Shown: positions 24,070-35,700 of the stretch, one piece after another
Layout: every line of letters starts with the position of its first letter
Numbering within the stretch: position 1 is the stretch's first letter
Assembly (NCBI GenBank): GCA_018389105.1
Contig: JACATO010001128.1
Location: forward strand, 434,001 to 498,000
From: Nautilus pompilius
Lineage: Eukaryota > Mollusca > Cephalopoda > Nautilida > Nautilidae
Length of the DNA stretch: 64,000 nt
Reading direction: 5' to 3'
Position numbers and translations under genes: made by a program
Notes under the pieces: generated by a model
The model's database searches: none
The model's input: the letters and a program-made list of their open reading frames with translations, nothing else
What the model was told of the DNA's origin: nothing

Positions 24070-27000
24070 TATAGATAAATTAATTTTAATATGCATATAA
24101 TTTCTTTTTTGGTGTTTCCTTTAAAGGAAACTTATTTGCCAATATAAAATACTTAATTTCGCACCTATAAAATGCTCTTTCAGAACGTCACAAACGGACA
24201 CCGGCTTTCGAGAACAACCGCGGTATTACTCACACCCCGTGGACAGTGCGCAGATTCTGTTAAATTCCCTTTTGTTTAGCAGTAACTAAAAAGGCAGAAG
24301 TCCATAATAACTAAAGCCCAGAAATCATTAATACTAATTGAAGTATTTGATGCAATGCTATTTTTACGATGACGTTATAATAACCAAGTAGTAGGGGGGG
24401 CGTTTGAGTAATATTAAAAGTTAATTTATAATTGTTTTGTTAAATTCAAACAAGATTTCAATCAATATAGTAATTTGTATTGTATCTAATTGTAGTTTAG
24501 TAATAATTATTAACTAATTAGTTTCTAAGAGCGAAGTTTCTAACCCGAGATGTTCTATCGACAAACTACAGATGCATTTCGATAGTGTCACAGAGCTAAC
24601 AGTTCTAAACAATGGCGAGACTTTGGTGGACATTGATCGATATCAGAAAGAGCCTAAACGAATAGCCGACTTAGAATGTTTTGCACAGCAAAAATCAGTG
24701 CCCTGTGGTTGGTAATGAAGGGCACGATAAACCAAGACAACAAAGCCGATAAAATCTAGCTCCACCAACATTTATTCTCTGACATATTTAAAAACATTTG
24801 GAAATATATATAACAGAATCATTCTGAATGTACCGTTCGGTTGGACGTATATCGAGATTACTGGACGCTCAGTTAAAGGATAAGATCTCTAATTAAAAAA
24901 ATTTTCAGCCCCTTCACATGCTCAGTCATAAACAGTGGCTCAATATATGCGAAATCACATTGCTTTCCGCTTTTATTTCAAACCGAAGCAATGGAAACTC
25001 ACAGGTAAGGATATAAAATTTCAAAATGTTTGCTGACACAAATATTCATCTTTTGGTAACGATGTATCCTGATATGACCCAGATTTCGCTGATCGTTGGA
25101 AGCGTCTTCCAACGAACAACATCACTTGTACAAATGTGCGGGACCGGCTTTCAGACGTCAAAGCCATCATATAAGTTACGTTAAATGGAAACACCTGGTT
25201 TATCTTTGTCATGGTGACTAAAGAACATGAACAGTTAAAAAGTAAACAAATCAAAACTAAACCATAACTTCAATGTGATCGTAAAAAACGTCCAACTACA
25301 CAAACAACAAAAAAGTCCTAATAAGCGAAGTTTTAGCAGATATCCCGTCGGTGTTTAAAGCTGATATATTAAGCAAAGACGTTCTCCTAGAAGATCAATT
25401 ACAACAGTGGATAACAAACCAGTTGTATTTAGCCATGCGGATAAGCCTTTAAAACACTCAATAGTTTAGTATTTAAGGTCCCTAAATTGTACTTTATACA
25501 TACACGTTTTTGGGGATTTTAATGTGCTATTATCGTCCTAAGATATTTTCGAAAGAACGTTTTCCAACAAAGCTCAAAATTAAATGTTTATCTGAATCAG
25601 CTGGAGGAATCACGTAAATGTGTCTCGTAATGGGTTAAACAGATGAATAAAAAACTACTTGAAAGCAATTACAGCATTTGGTAAAACCTGTCGTGAATTA
25701 TCCGGTTTTATCTGGCTGGCTGCTGAGCTCAGTCAGTTTTATTTCTACTCAGTGATCCAGAATACATTTCTCACTGCGCAATCGAATCCTGGCAGGCAAT
25801 TAATTAACGGCACCGTTCTGAATGACAAATAAAATAGTTTGTTCTTATTTTTAAAATTTATTAAAATTTTTCTCAGTTAAGGAAAATTTAATTTACGTAA
25901 ACTTATAAAACTGATCCTAATTTGTTGCGAACAGACAGAGGCGGCGGCAGTCAGGATGAAGTTACCCATCAAGGATGCCTAAGATGCTCCTCCAGAACGG
26001 GGATCATCTATCCGTCAAACATCATATGGCGGGAATTTGTTTTCAATTTCTATCAAAGAAACGAATCGTGAAAAATTAGCATCGGGCGACGGGTTAGGGC
26101 TTTTTTCTTGTTTTCAGCTGCTGGGGAAAAGAATTCTAATAGAATTTTTTTTTAAATATAAACTTTAAAGAATAGAAAATAACTTGATAAACTCTCGACC
26201 CGCGTAAAAGTACGAAGAGTTATTGGTAAATAGAGATTCCAACATCTCGCTATACACTGTTAAAAAAGGGGAAAGTTGGTCAGTTGTTAGTAGTTTCCAG
26301 TCCTTACTCCAGCCTGGTTCATCTGTACATTGTATCTGCTCTCCTGTGATCTTAAAACTTATTTTTAGGACGAAAAAATGCCAATTTCTTCTTAAAGCAA
26401 GAATTTTAACACGTGATTAGATGGATAAATCTTTTTCCAAAGTAAAACAAGATAATTTATTCCTCCCTGGATTTAATCTTTGAAATAATGGACGCAAAAA
26501 GTCATTCATTATAGACATGACTTTTGCTATCTTCTAAAAACCTTTAATTTTTTTTAAAAAAAAATATTTTATCTTTTCTCTATATATATTTATACTTTTT
26601 TGGAGGCGAAAAATTTTAAATGATAAATAATTCAAAGTTTCTATTAATGTTTTTCTTTAATGAAAAAAGAATTTACAGAGATCGGATTTTTTATATAGAA
26701 CTCTGGTAACCATAGGGATTCTCAGAGTTTTGAATTTTCGTCTACGGCAGCCGCCACCTAGCGAGTGAAGAAGCAAGCAGGGGGTCATAACTTCTCCGTC
26801 TTTCTCCGAAGGGTCAGCCTTACCGCTTCGTCAAACACCAGGAGACGCAACAGTATTGCTGCACCACGAACAGTCCTCGATATTTAAGCTGAAAACGAGT
26901 TCGATTACTAGTATTAAGGTAAATATAAAATGTCCAGGATAATCTTTTTATTTCTGTAAATAACATCACTGAAAAAAACCCGTTCTTGTTATAGAAGACA

Positions 27001-27229
27001 CTGTTGGTATTATATACAGTACCCTGTCATAATAATTTATCGATCTGTTATTATTACAATGTGATAGGTTATTACGGAAAATAACGCAAGCGGTAGACAG
27101 ACATTTTTTTATATTAGTGCATGGTTTGGTAATCCTTGAGCCACTGCACCATCTGGAATTGAATTAACGAGATTTCGTATTGCGGTCTGGTTTTGATTCC
27201 ACCTTATCTAAGTGAGAACCTCGCCTAAT
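24070..27229. other. Intron segment, no gene seen
   Basis: Mostly AT-rich. A GC-richer patch at about 26740-26925 ends AAG|GTAAAT and could be a non-coding exon or just a sequence island; it has no recognisable protein. Open frames at 25.0 and 26.2 kb are not recognisable. Confidence 0.4.
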
Positions 27230-27960
27230 TTCATCATATTGGCTGAACGTAGGTGGATTGCACTCAGCTGACGATCACGATGCTTTCACATTTACTCGAT
27301 CTAGTTGATATCAGGACATTGAATGCCAGGGGAGTGTTCAATGCCTTGATGCCTTCCATTTTATAAATTGTCGTCACGCGAGCAATGTTCCATACAGCGC
27401 CATCCTCACCAAAAATATCAGAATGCCTTTTTTTATATAGAAGTGGAAAATATGTCGTTAAAATGGCATTGCACCTGGCAGAACTCAGACGTTCTTTGAC
27501 AAATATCAGTTTTGTTTTGTTTTTCCATTATGCTAGATCGAAACTCATACCATGACGGTCGTTCCTCCACATCTAACCATGGTCTAAAAATATCGGGAAT
27601 GGAATTCTTTGCGACATCTTCTCCAGATTTAGGTGCGGAGTGTAAACTGCGTCAATACCGAACGGCTTTGCCAGAAACGTCCTCTAACCAGACCTAATAA
27701 AGCGTTTTATTCCTGTTGGAAAGAAGGGATTTCTTTGAATTAATGCAGTAGAGATGACGTTAGACCCTCACTTCTGTTGCATGGGTAACGGTGCGTCCGG
27801 CCGTGGGAAGTAATGGCACGTCCTTGTTGCGGTATCACTGTCGAAGACCTTCAGATCGTTTTCTTCCTCAACAGTGACTTTCGCCTCGGTAAACTTGACG
27901 TTAATATTGGCCACATATCCACGAGGAATGTGGAGATTTTTGGAAATGACTCTGCCTACT
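27230..27960 (-). pseudogene. Decayed Tc1-like transposase
   Basis: On the minus strand, mixed frames read CGGTTVMV followed by HNGKT (the GGGSVMVWGGI block), then IARVTTIYKMEGIK, matching the stretch after the second catalytic Asp. Order and spacing fit a Tc1 DDE domain. Many frameshifts and stops make it an old remnant. No terminal repeats were identified. Confidence 0.55.
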
Positions 27961-28137
27961 TTCCGAACTGGTCAAAAGGTAATCCCGATTAATAGAAAGA
28001 ATATTCAGCCTGCCTGTTTTCGGCGTGGTGATAGTGCGTGCTGGGTATTTATCTAGACGTCCAATGCATGCATAGCCACACCTAAGATATGTAAATTTCG
28101 CGCAGACACATTGATATATGGGTAAGTGTGTAAATTA

Positions 28138-29211
28138 TTAAGTGGTTACGAATGTTTTGTCGGTTTCTTGCCGCAAAAATGAGACTTCGTATCGTTGCTG
28201 AACGTGACGTTTATTAATCGAAGTAAGTTCCATTACAATCAACAGACTTATGCCAACGAGTTACAGGCGCATTTATACCATTTTGAAAAAATCTGGATTT
28301 ATGGAGTCGATAAACTGTTGGAAGGCAGTTTCAATTACTGCTTGGCTGGAGAATGATTTCATACGGAAGAAGCTGTCGATGTTTTTGAAGAGGTGGTAGT
28401 CTGTGGAAGAAATGTCTGGTGAATTGGCTGGGTGAGGGAGAACTTGGTACCCCAACGTATTCAGATTCTGAAGAGTCACGAGGACGAGCATTGTCGTGGA
28501 GCAGGATTGGGCCTCTTCGATTCACCAATGCCGGCTGACATTGGGAGAGTTTCTGATGATCAACGTTTAATTGACGGCGGTACCTTTCAGCTGAGATGGT
28601 TTCGACAGATTTTGTTTCTTATGACAAGAGAACAGCAGATCTCCAATCGACGATTTTGTTGTTGTTCATTGAGTCATCCACTTGTCAAGGCTTTTTCATC
28701 TCGCCGATTGCGTCAAGATGCCGAGAAACAGTTGCAGAGCTCACGTCAGGGCTCTCCAGTAACTTCTTGCACTGTTTTTCTTGGATCGGCTTCAGCTGAG
28801 GCTTTCAGACGGTCGTCATCACAGCTGGTAGGACGTCCGCTACGTTTCTTATCTCCGAGGCTCACATCTCCTGATCGAAACTTTGCAAACCATCGTTGTT
28901 CTGTGCGCTCGTTAGCTGTGTCCTCGCCCCGTGCTTCCTTGATGTTACGAGTCGCCTCGCTCGCTTTGTGGCCTGGTTTTAACTCTTGAAGCGAAATGGC
29001 ACAAAAACTTTTCTATCCTTGACTTCACTCAGAACCCTGAAACAAATATCTGTTTTATAATTTTTAAAAAAGTAGGTTTTGCTTGATGTATGCCAAAGCA
29101 CAGGCTACGAAACGATGTATAACTTACCTACATACACCCTCACAAGCTGGCAGAAAATGAACCCCAAATTAACATAATACAAAAACCGACAAAACCTTTG
29201 TAACGACCTAA
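28138..29211 (-). mobile_element. mariner (Hsmar1/cecropia type) copy A
   Basis: Flanking TA at 28136-28137 and 29212-29213. The right tip read inwards is TTAGGTCGTTACAAAGG and the left tip TTAAGTGGTTACGAATG, inverted repeats of about 30 bases that share GTTTTGTCGG. At 1,074 bp it is shorter than the usual 1.28 kb because an internal part of the transposase is missing compared with the related copy at 51.1-52.3 kb. Confidence 0.9.
28214..28990 (-). pseudogene. Broken mariner transposase of copy A
   Basis: Read on the minus strand, the N-terminal region has the helix-turn-helix linker motif (RSGRP) with EADPRKTVQEV. The C-terminal half has LHDNARP with the second catalytic Asp, then LNTLGYQVLPHPANSPDIS and TDYHLFKNIDSF, whose Asp is the third DD34D residue. 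It ends TRWHKSVDCNGTYFD at the stop 28214-28216, the hallmark C-terminus of Hsmar1-like enzymes. A frameshift separates LHDNARP from the following block, and the region around the first catalytic Asp (TCDEKW) is deleted. Confidence 0.9.
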
Positions 29212-29959
29212 TAATACGGCAGAACGCTCTCTCATCAGCTGATGTTACAAATGAGGTTCAGCTGGTGTTACTTAGTATTTCTGTAACAAAAAAAAATAAT
29301 CGTTAGTTGTAGTTATTATTTTTGAATGCCATTTTAAATACTAAAAATTTAAAAAAAGAAAATGTATTGCGGGAGGGACTCGGTGTAATTCAGTGCGGGG
29401 GCTGAAAACTGAAAGTCTTCAAGCTTCAGATCTTTTCAGGCAGAAATAAAATCCGGCTGCCGTAAACCAGATGCAATATTATTTTCTGCGTTATTCCTTC
29501 TTTTGCAATTTTTGTACTTTTAAAATTTATGTTGCTGCTTATTAATTACGCATCAAGCCACGGTTGCTTCAGCAGTTCAGTTATCTTCAGTAAGCCGTTT
29601 TCTGTACGATGAAAGACGTCTGTGGGTTGGTCGGAGCTACATCTGTTATCCTCAAACATAATTGTGCCGCCGGCCTGCACCGAAAGACTTCGAGATCGAG
29701 CGAGAAAAGAAATGCGTCAAGAAACCATTCTTCTTCCGTAGTTTTGATCGGGTTAACGATGCTTTAGCCCCTTTAATGTCTACCTCTTGCCTAGCTTAGT
29801 AGTGTTCTCAGCACTACAGACCCGCGATCTTCAAGAGACGTTAGTTTATCCAGTCGGTGACGATTATTATTTGGAAGTCATACAAAACAAAATGAACTAG
29901 CAAAGCGGAATTTTATACTTACCTGTATTGCTTTATTTACGTGTAAACTGCGCTCGAGA
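29212..29959. other. Intron segment, no gene seen
   Basis: GC-richer at 29540-29760 with no recognisable protein or RNA gene. Confidence 0.4.
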
Positions 29960-30235
29960 AGTAACGACCTGCTTGCGGTTGGTGCGGTGGGTAGTTTACT
30001 AGACTTCCGTGATTCAGCGCCCGAGTTCGATTTCAGGTCGGTACCTACCTGGTTTGTTTTTGTTTTTTATCGTTCTTCTTTCCCCTCCGGGAGTGTGAGT
30101 TCCCTTCAGATACTTCGGTTTCCTCTCACACATGAAAATGAAGAATTCCATTAAAATCCTTCCTGTGTTATAGCTCTGGAAGCATGCCACGTCCTCCAGC
30201 CCCCCGAGAATAATCGGCGCCATCATCTATATTCG
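29960..30235 (+). repeat. tRNA-derived SINE
   Basis: A polymerase III A-box-like sequence TGGTGCGGTGG at 29980-29990 and a B-box GTTCGATTTC at 30025-30034 have tRNA spacing. After the tRNA-like head comes a body with TTCGGTTTCCTCTCACAC near 30115, like the conserved central parts of several animal SINE families, and a tail with GCATGCCACGTCCTCCAG. No clear poly-A tail or target duplication was seen, so exact ends are approximate. Confidence 0.65.
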
Positions 30236-33198
30236 ATCTTTTCTTGAGTAAGCAAGCAATAAATCTAATCTGTATTATGTGTTCGCGTTTCTTGAAGCAC
30301 ATAATTTTATTAGCATGACACTTTATTGTAAACCATTTCTAAGTTGGGTTTAAAAATGTAATTATCAAGTTATCTTCTGATTACAAGCGCTCACACACCA
30401 TGCCAAAAATACAAAACACACTGGACGTCAGTCTTCAGAGTTTCGCTCTCGTTTGTGAAAGAATAACAGCAAAATTCCGGAATCGTGCAAAGCAATAACC
30501 GATATCGATAGAAAATAAAAGTAAATTTGCTTCCGATAGCTGGTAAAAAAATAATTTTATTTGCTTATTTAAATTGAAAGTAGAAGCAAAGACTTTTTGT
30601 ACAGCGTTTTCGAAAAATTTTCCCTAAGTTTCAACAAGAAATTGTTTACTTTATTTAGATCGCAAGTGTGAAGAAATTAAAATCGTGAGAGTCTTACAAT
30701 TTATTCTAATCGGCTCTGAAGTCAATTTTTTTTTCATCTACCGCCATAAAACCTTTTACTAAACTTTGACTGCTAGTCTCTTATTTTGGATTATGTTTTC
30801 AGACGTCTAAATATACTATCAAGATCAGCTTAAAACTCTACTATCTTATTTGAAGTGAGTCATACCATTTTCATGTCTAAGTCGTTCGTTCTAAGGATCA
30901 CTGTCATGACTTAATTAACTTGTCTTTCGAGAGTTTACATCACCATTACCTACTGACAACAGTTTGGTTGATCACCACCAAAACCGCTATAAATTATTTC
31001 TACATCCAGCCCTTTAAATACCTACCTCCAGCGAACACCTTCTCATTATATTATCAACTCATTGCAATATAAAGCCATAGCTCAATTACCTCAACCATTT
31101 AAATTAATTTTTCTCCTAATAATGTGTTGCATGCGAACAAAGGACACTAATGGATGACATTCTTTGACGAAATAATTAGGTTACCGTAAAGTACTTTTAT
31201 ATTCTTTTTCAAGAATTTACTTGCATACTTGTATTTTCGCAAAAGAATCATAATGTTGAAGCTACTGCTAAAGCTCGTAGAAGAACAGGTCAGGGTTAGG
31301 GTTAAACCCATTAGAGTTTCAACCGGATGGCATCTGCAAACAACAAAAACATCACAAAAATAATCATATCAACCCTCGAGTTTGTGGTTTAAAAGGACGA
31401 ACTTTTGAAATAAGATTACATCAGATTTGTAGCAAGGGGAAAGATAAGCCTGAATTAGTTTAATCGAAACAAAGAAATATATTTAGTTAATCCAGGGAAA
31501 TAGAGTTTTGTAAATAAATATTACAAAGAGGAAATTCACCCAGTCATATATCTTCCTACTTCATTAAATTCCGTCTAACTGACAGTTTGTTTATGGGACG
31601 TCATACACATCTATGTATATTTTAAAGAAGATCACTTATAGTTAAGAAGCAACAGCAATAAATACCTTACATTTTTCCAGTATGACGCCCACTAAAGAAA
31701 TTTAAACCGAAATACTTATATAAATCTTAGAAGTGCTGTTCCACATCAAAGCGTTAGCCAATTTACAGACATACTCAACTTTCTAACGACCTATGTAAAG
31801 TTTAAAATAAGTCATATTCCCAAATTAGACTGATATTCATCTCCGCAACATTAATCAAGCAGGCAAGGACTAGTTAGTAGAACACTTTTATGGTTACCGT
31901 CTGGAAGTAGGACATCATTAAAATACTGTACATAGTGAAATGCTCGTATAACTTACCTCAGTCTAGATCCAAGTAGATCCAAGCCTCTAATATCAGGTAA
32001 CATTTAGGTCGCACAGTGAAGAATTAAGCAGTATTATATTGATTGTTATTTAGATTAAGTAGTAACATTTTCTTCAATTCGTAAAACCTTTCTGCATGCT
32101 ATTTTGTCACCTTATCAGTAGTAAGATAACTGATTAGTATAAAATTAACATGCCTTATTATATGTGTTTTTTAATGTTCCACTATGGACACAACAGGAGT
32201 AGCAGCCTACTACTAAGAGAAAGACATAAACTGTTGGAAATATCCTACTATTTAAATAATAGCACAAAACTCATTTAAGTCCAATTTCATTTGAAAGAAA
32301 TTAATAAAATGTATAGTTTCCTCGTGTAGGATATTATCAGTGCAAGGATGGAAAACGGCATGAAAATATATCCTGCTTATATCGTACCAATATATATATG
32401 TGTGTGTGTGTGTTATTTTATCCTGATGCCTCATAAGCTTTTCATGTCGTACAGTGAAGAATCCTGTCTGTTTTAAAACGGCTAAGAGTTTTCAGGCTTG
32501 GTGCTATCGATCGATGTCGTATGCGACAGCCCCTTGTGCTCTATTTTGAACCCATCGGATTTAATTGAGAAGTTGGAGCATTGCAAATCCTTGAATTTTC
32601 TTGCCTGACAGTGAGTATTTGTGGGCTAGGGTTTAGGCCTCTTAAGTCCAAGAAGCTACGATTTGCACCAATAAGTGTTCTCTTTGTTCACGTTGAAAAT
32701 CTTACGCGTATTGATCGTGTGCCACACTGTAATACCCTTGCGAGAGAACACTGCATTTTTTCCCCCAAGCATCAGTTAGAAAGCCAGTCTTGCGGAACTC
32801 TTTGGTTTCAGTATCACAGGTAAACATGAGAAGCAGCAATAGATCAAAAGTCACACCTTCAGCCATCTGAAGATCTGCTGACTACCAAACACCTCGCCAT
32901 AACATCAGTCTTCATGCATATATGGAAAGTAAGGCTTATCAACGCATTGCATTTTACAGATTAGCAGAAATCGACATCACATAGAATTCCAAAATGAAAG
33001 TTTGGTTCTTCGAAGCTTTAGGGGCTACCCTGAATAAAATTTGCTAATTAAGAAGACATTAATTTTAGTTTGCGTGTATTAGAAAAAGGAAAACAATCTA
33101 CTTGTTATCAGATTCTCCAAAAAATCTTTATACCATCACATCAAATTGGAATGATATTGAAATATTTCACAAATTATAATTATAATTTATTTTTGTCA
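30236..33198. other. Intron segment, no gene seen
   Basis: AT-rich. A TA/TG run lies at 32388-32412. The patch 32450-32830 is GC-richer with an open frame that I cannot assign. Confidence 0.4.
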
Positions 33199-33327
33199 GG
33201 TAAATGATTTAAAAGTGTCCCAGAAAATTGCCCTTTATAATAAATAGACAGTATAAAAAGTTCAATAAATCAGCTTAATACCCTTTTTAAAAATAATGTT
33301 CTCAGCAAGAGTTCATTTAATGAAGGC
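33199..33327 (+). repeat. Unclassified dispersed repeat, copy 1
   Basis: This 129-base segment recurs in inverted orientation at 41481-41609 at about 90% identity with one small indel. Both borders are sharp and the flanks differ. The family is unknown. Confidence 0.85.
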
Positions 33328-33868
33328 GAGTGAAATGCAGGACTGAACTCTTTCTCAACAACAGTGAATTCATTATTCTGATAAAATACAACTATTTCTT
33401 TTATTTAGTAACGGTATAAAGAAGAGAAATTTTATTTGGGGGGGAATTATAATATTAGCGTTCAAGCATTTTGTTTAAAACTATTTCTCAGTATTTATAA
33501 GGAGAGATAGACATATGGTTTTAATGGTGTAAACATGGAGCACTGTAAAAAGTAATGGGCTTAGGTCCAGTGAGGGAGTCCTGCTTTACTGTGCCCTAAA
33601 AGTGCGGTTCGAGAAAATGTTTATGAAATGCAAATTGCGTTTTTTGTTGTCTTAATAAATAACACGGAAAGCCAACCGATATAAAACAAGAAGTCAAAAC
33701 GTTAGATCACCAATTTTTAAAGCAAAAATTTACATTGTTTTTTTTTTTATTGTAGCAATATTTACGCCGCTTGTTTATGTGCAAGAGGTCCGGAGAGAAT
33801 TGGCAAAAGCAGCATCATGGTGTGAATCGGAGGTCTGTTACTCCGTCGGTGCGCATACCACACCACAC

Positions 33869-33871
<3 letters not shown>

Positions 33872-33900
<29 letters not shown>

Positions 33901-33923
33901 CGAGAGAGAGAGAGAGAGAGAGA
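33872..33923. repeat. (GA)n microsatellite
   Basis: GA run broken once by CG. Confidence 0.95.
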
Positions 33924-35179
33924 ATGCGATTCCTATGAATCTCGTCAAGCCTTTCATGAATAAAAAAAAATCATAGATGGAGACATTTTAGTGCAATGAT
34001 TTCAGGCACGTCTCCACATTTGGCTACCGGGGGAGGTATTAAATTAAAGCTTAATAACACTAACGGATATCGATCGACCAGAGTTACAAGAGCAGATCTT
34101 AAAATCCGCTGAACATTTCTGCAAGAACCAGGAAAGTGTATCATAAACGGTCGGATGTTAATGAATAGGCTGCTCAAGGCATTACCAGTTGAAAGAGCGA
34201 GGTTGATATTTCCAGACATCAAACTTCGTGAGATGCAAATGCTAAACTCTTTTCAACGCCGATAGTTGAAATAAAATGAGAGATTCCTAAACCGTGACAG
34301 AGTTGTTGATCACATTGTCCCCTTCGGAAAATTTTAACACGATATGAATGGATCTATACCATGTGCCATGGTAACCAAAATATAGAAATCTGAAAAACTA
34401 TTATTAAAATGTTTGGTTAAATTTTATTTGGTTCTATTATGACAATAAATATCTAAGACGTCGAGTAAAAGAAAACACTCGAATAATTGATCTGCTATTT
34501 AGATAAATTCCATCACTCCAGTGAGTTATTTAAAGGCCAATTTTAGTCATTTTAGAGCAAAACATCTCTTAAAACTGAGTTTTATCTATCATCTATTTGT
34601 TTCCATCTTTTGAAAATACATGTTTCTATTTAGTTAATTAATAAGAGGTATCTACTACAATTTTCTTGTTTTTAACCTTCGTTTTTTGGTCATAACTCTC
34701 TACTTACGTTTAATTAGTTTTTTTGACGAGAGAAATTTACATAAGTTGTGAACTTTGTGCTCCTTTAACTGGAAAGCACTTCGCCAGTCACGATGTATGT
34801 CGCTTCAGTCAGTAAACCAGCAATCTCATTGCACTTTCCTTTCTATTGTTTTTCTCTATACTTGTTACATTGATAATAAAGAAATTAATTTTTCTTAAAA
34901 TATCATTTATTGCCATATCCCGTCTATGTGGGTGTGCGGCGTGCTTACTTTAAGTATTTAAATGAAATATAAAGTGTATTTAAAACTAAAATATTATTCA
35001 AAGACATCTAGTTTTTTCACACACAATGGTACAATTATGCTGGAACACGTTATAAAAGCACAGCGGACATTTTAAGTAGATGTTAGTTTATAATACGGCT
35101 GATGTAATACAATTTGTCAGAGCTCATCACAGAACGTTTTAAATAGGGGCTTCTGAGAGGTACGTTGAGTACTGAACAA
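33924..35179. other. Intron segment, no gene seen
   Basis: AT-rich sequence without a recognisable feature. Confidence 0.4.
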
Positions 35180-35700
35180 AAGGTCAATGCGGAAATGCTC
35201 TCCCGCAGTCACAATACACAAGACACAGTGTCGCCTTATTGACTTCATATGGCTTTGGGTAGAGATCTGTGTATCCTCTGCCACTTCTGACAAATTGCAG
35301 CCTCAGAACGGATCAAGTTCTGCATCGGCGCGTGACGTTGTGCTCGTCGTCCAATCTCGTCCAGCAGATGTTCAAATGGCACGAGATCAAGGGAGAAGAG
35401 CGGGCCACGGAAGAAAAGAAATGACTTAGAGATATACTTCAGTAGCATAGAAAGGTCCAAAGAAAGGGTAAACATCCGTGCCAAGGCGCCAGTCAAGTAC
35501 TTTTTCCGAGATATAGAGCTGTGTTTCCTCCTAACCATCTGTCCAACAGCAGAACACACTCACTGTGATACCGTTCGTTCATCAGCATTCCTTAGTTAAA
35601 ATCTCGATTCGTCTGAGAAGAGAACGCTTCGCTCACATCGCCTGGTCTTGTGATATCGCTGACATTTCCTCGTCGACCCTGAAGCAGTCTCTCTGAAACA
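35180..35700 (-). pseudogene. Decayed Tc1-like transposase, catalytic domain
   Basis: On the minus strand SVLFSDESRF marks the first catalytic Asp (near 35620). Further on, an open frame has LFSLDLVPFEHLLDEIGRR, matching the SPDLNPIEHLWDELGRR block with its catalytic Glu, followed by QKWQRIHRSLPKAI, the usual tail pattern. The stretch between, with the second Asp, is eroded or lost. N-terminal domain and terminal repeats were not found. Confidence 0.7.
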
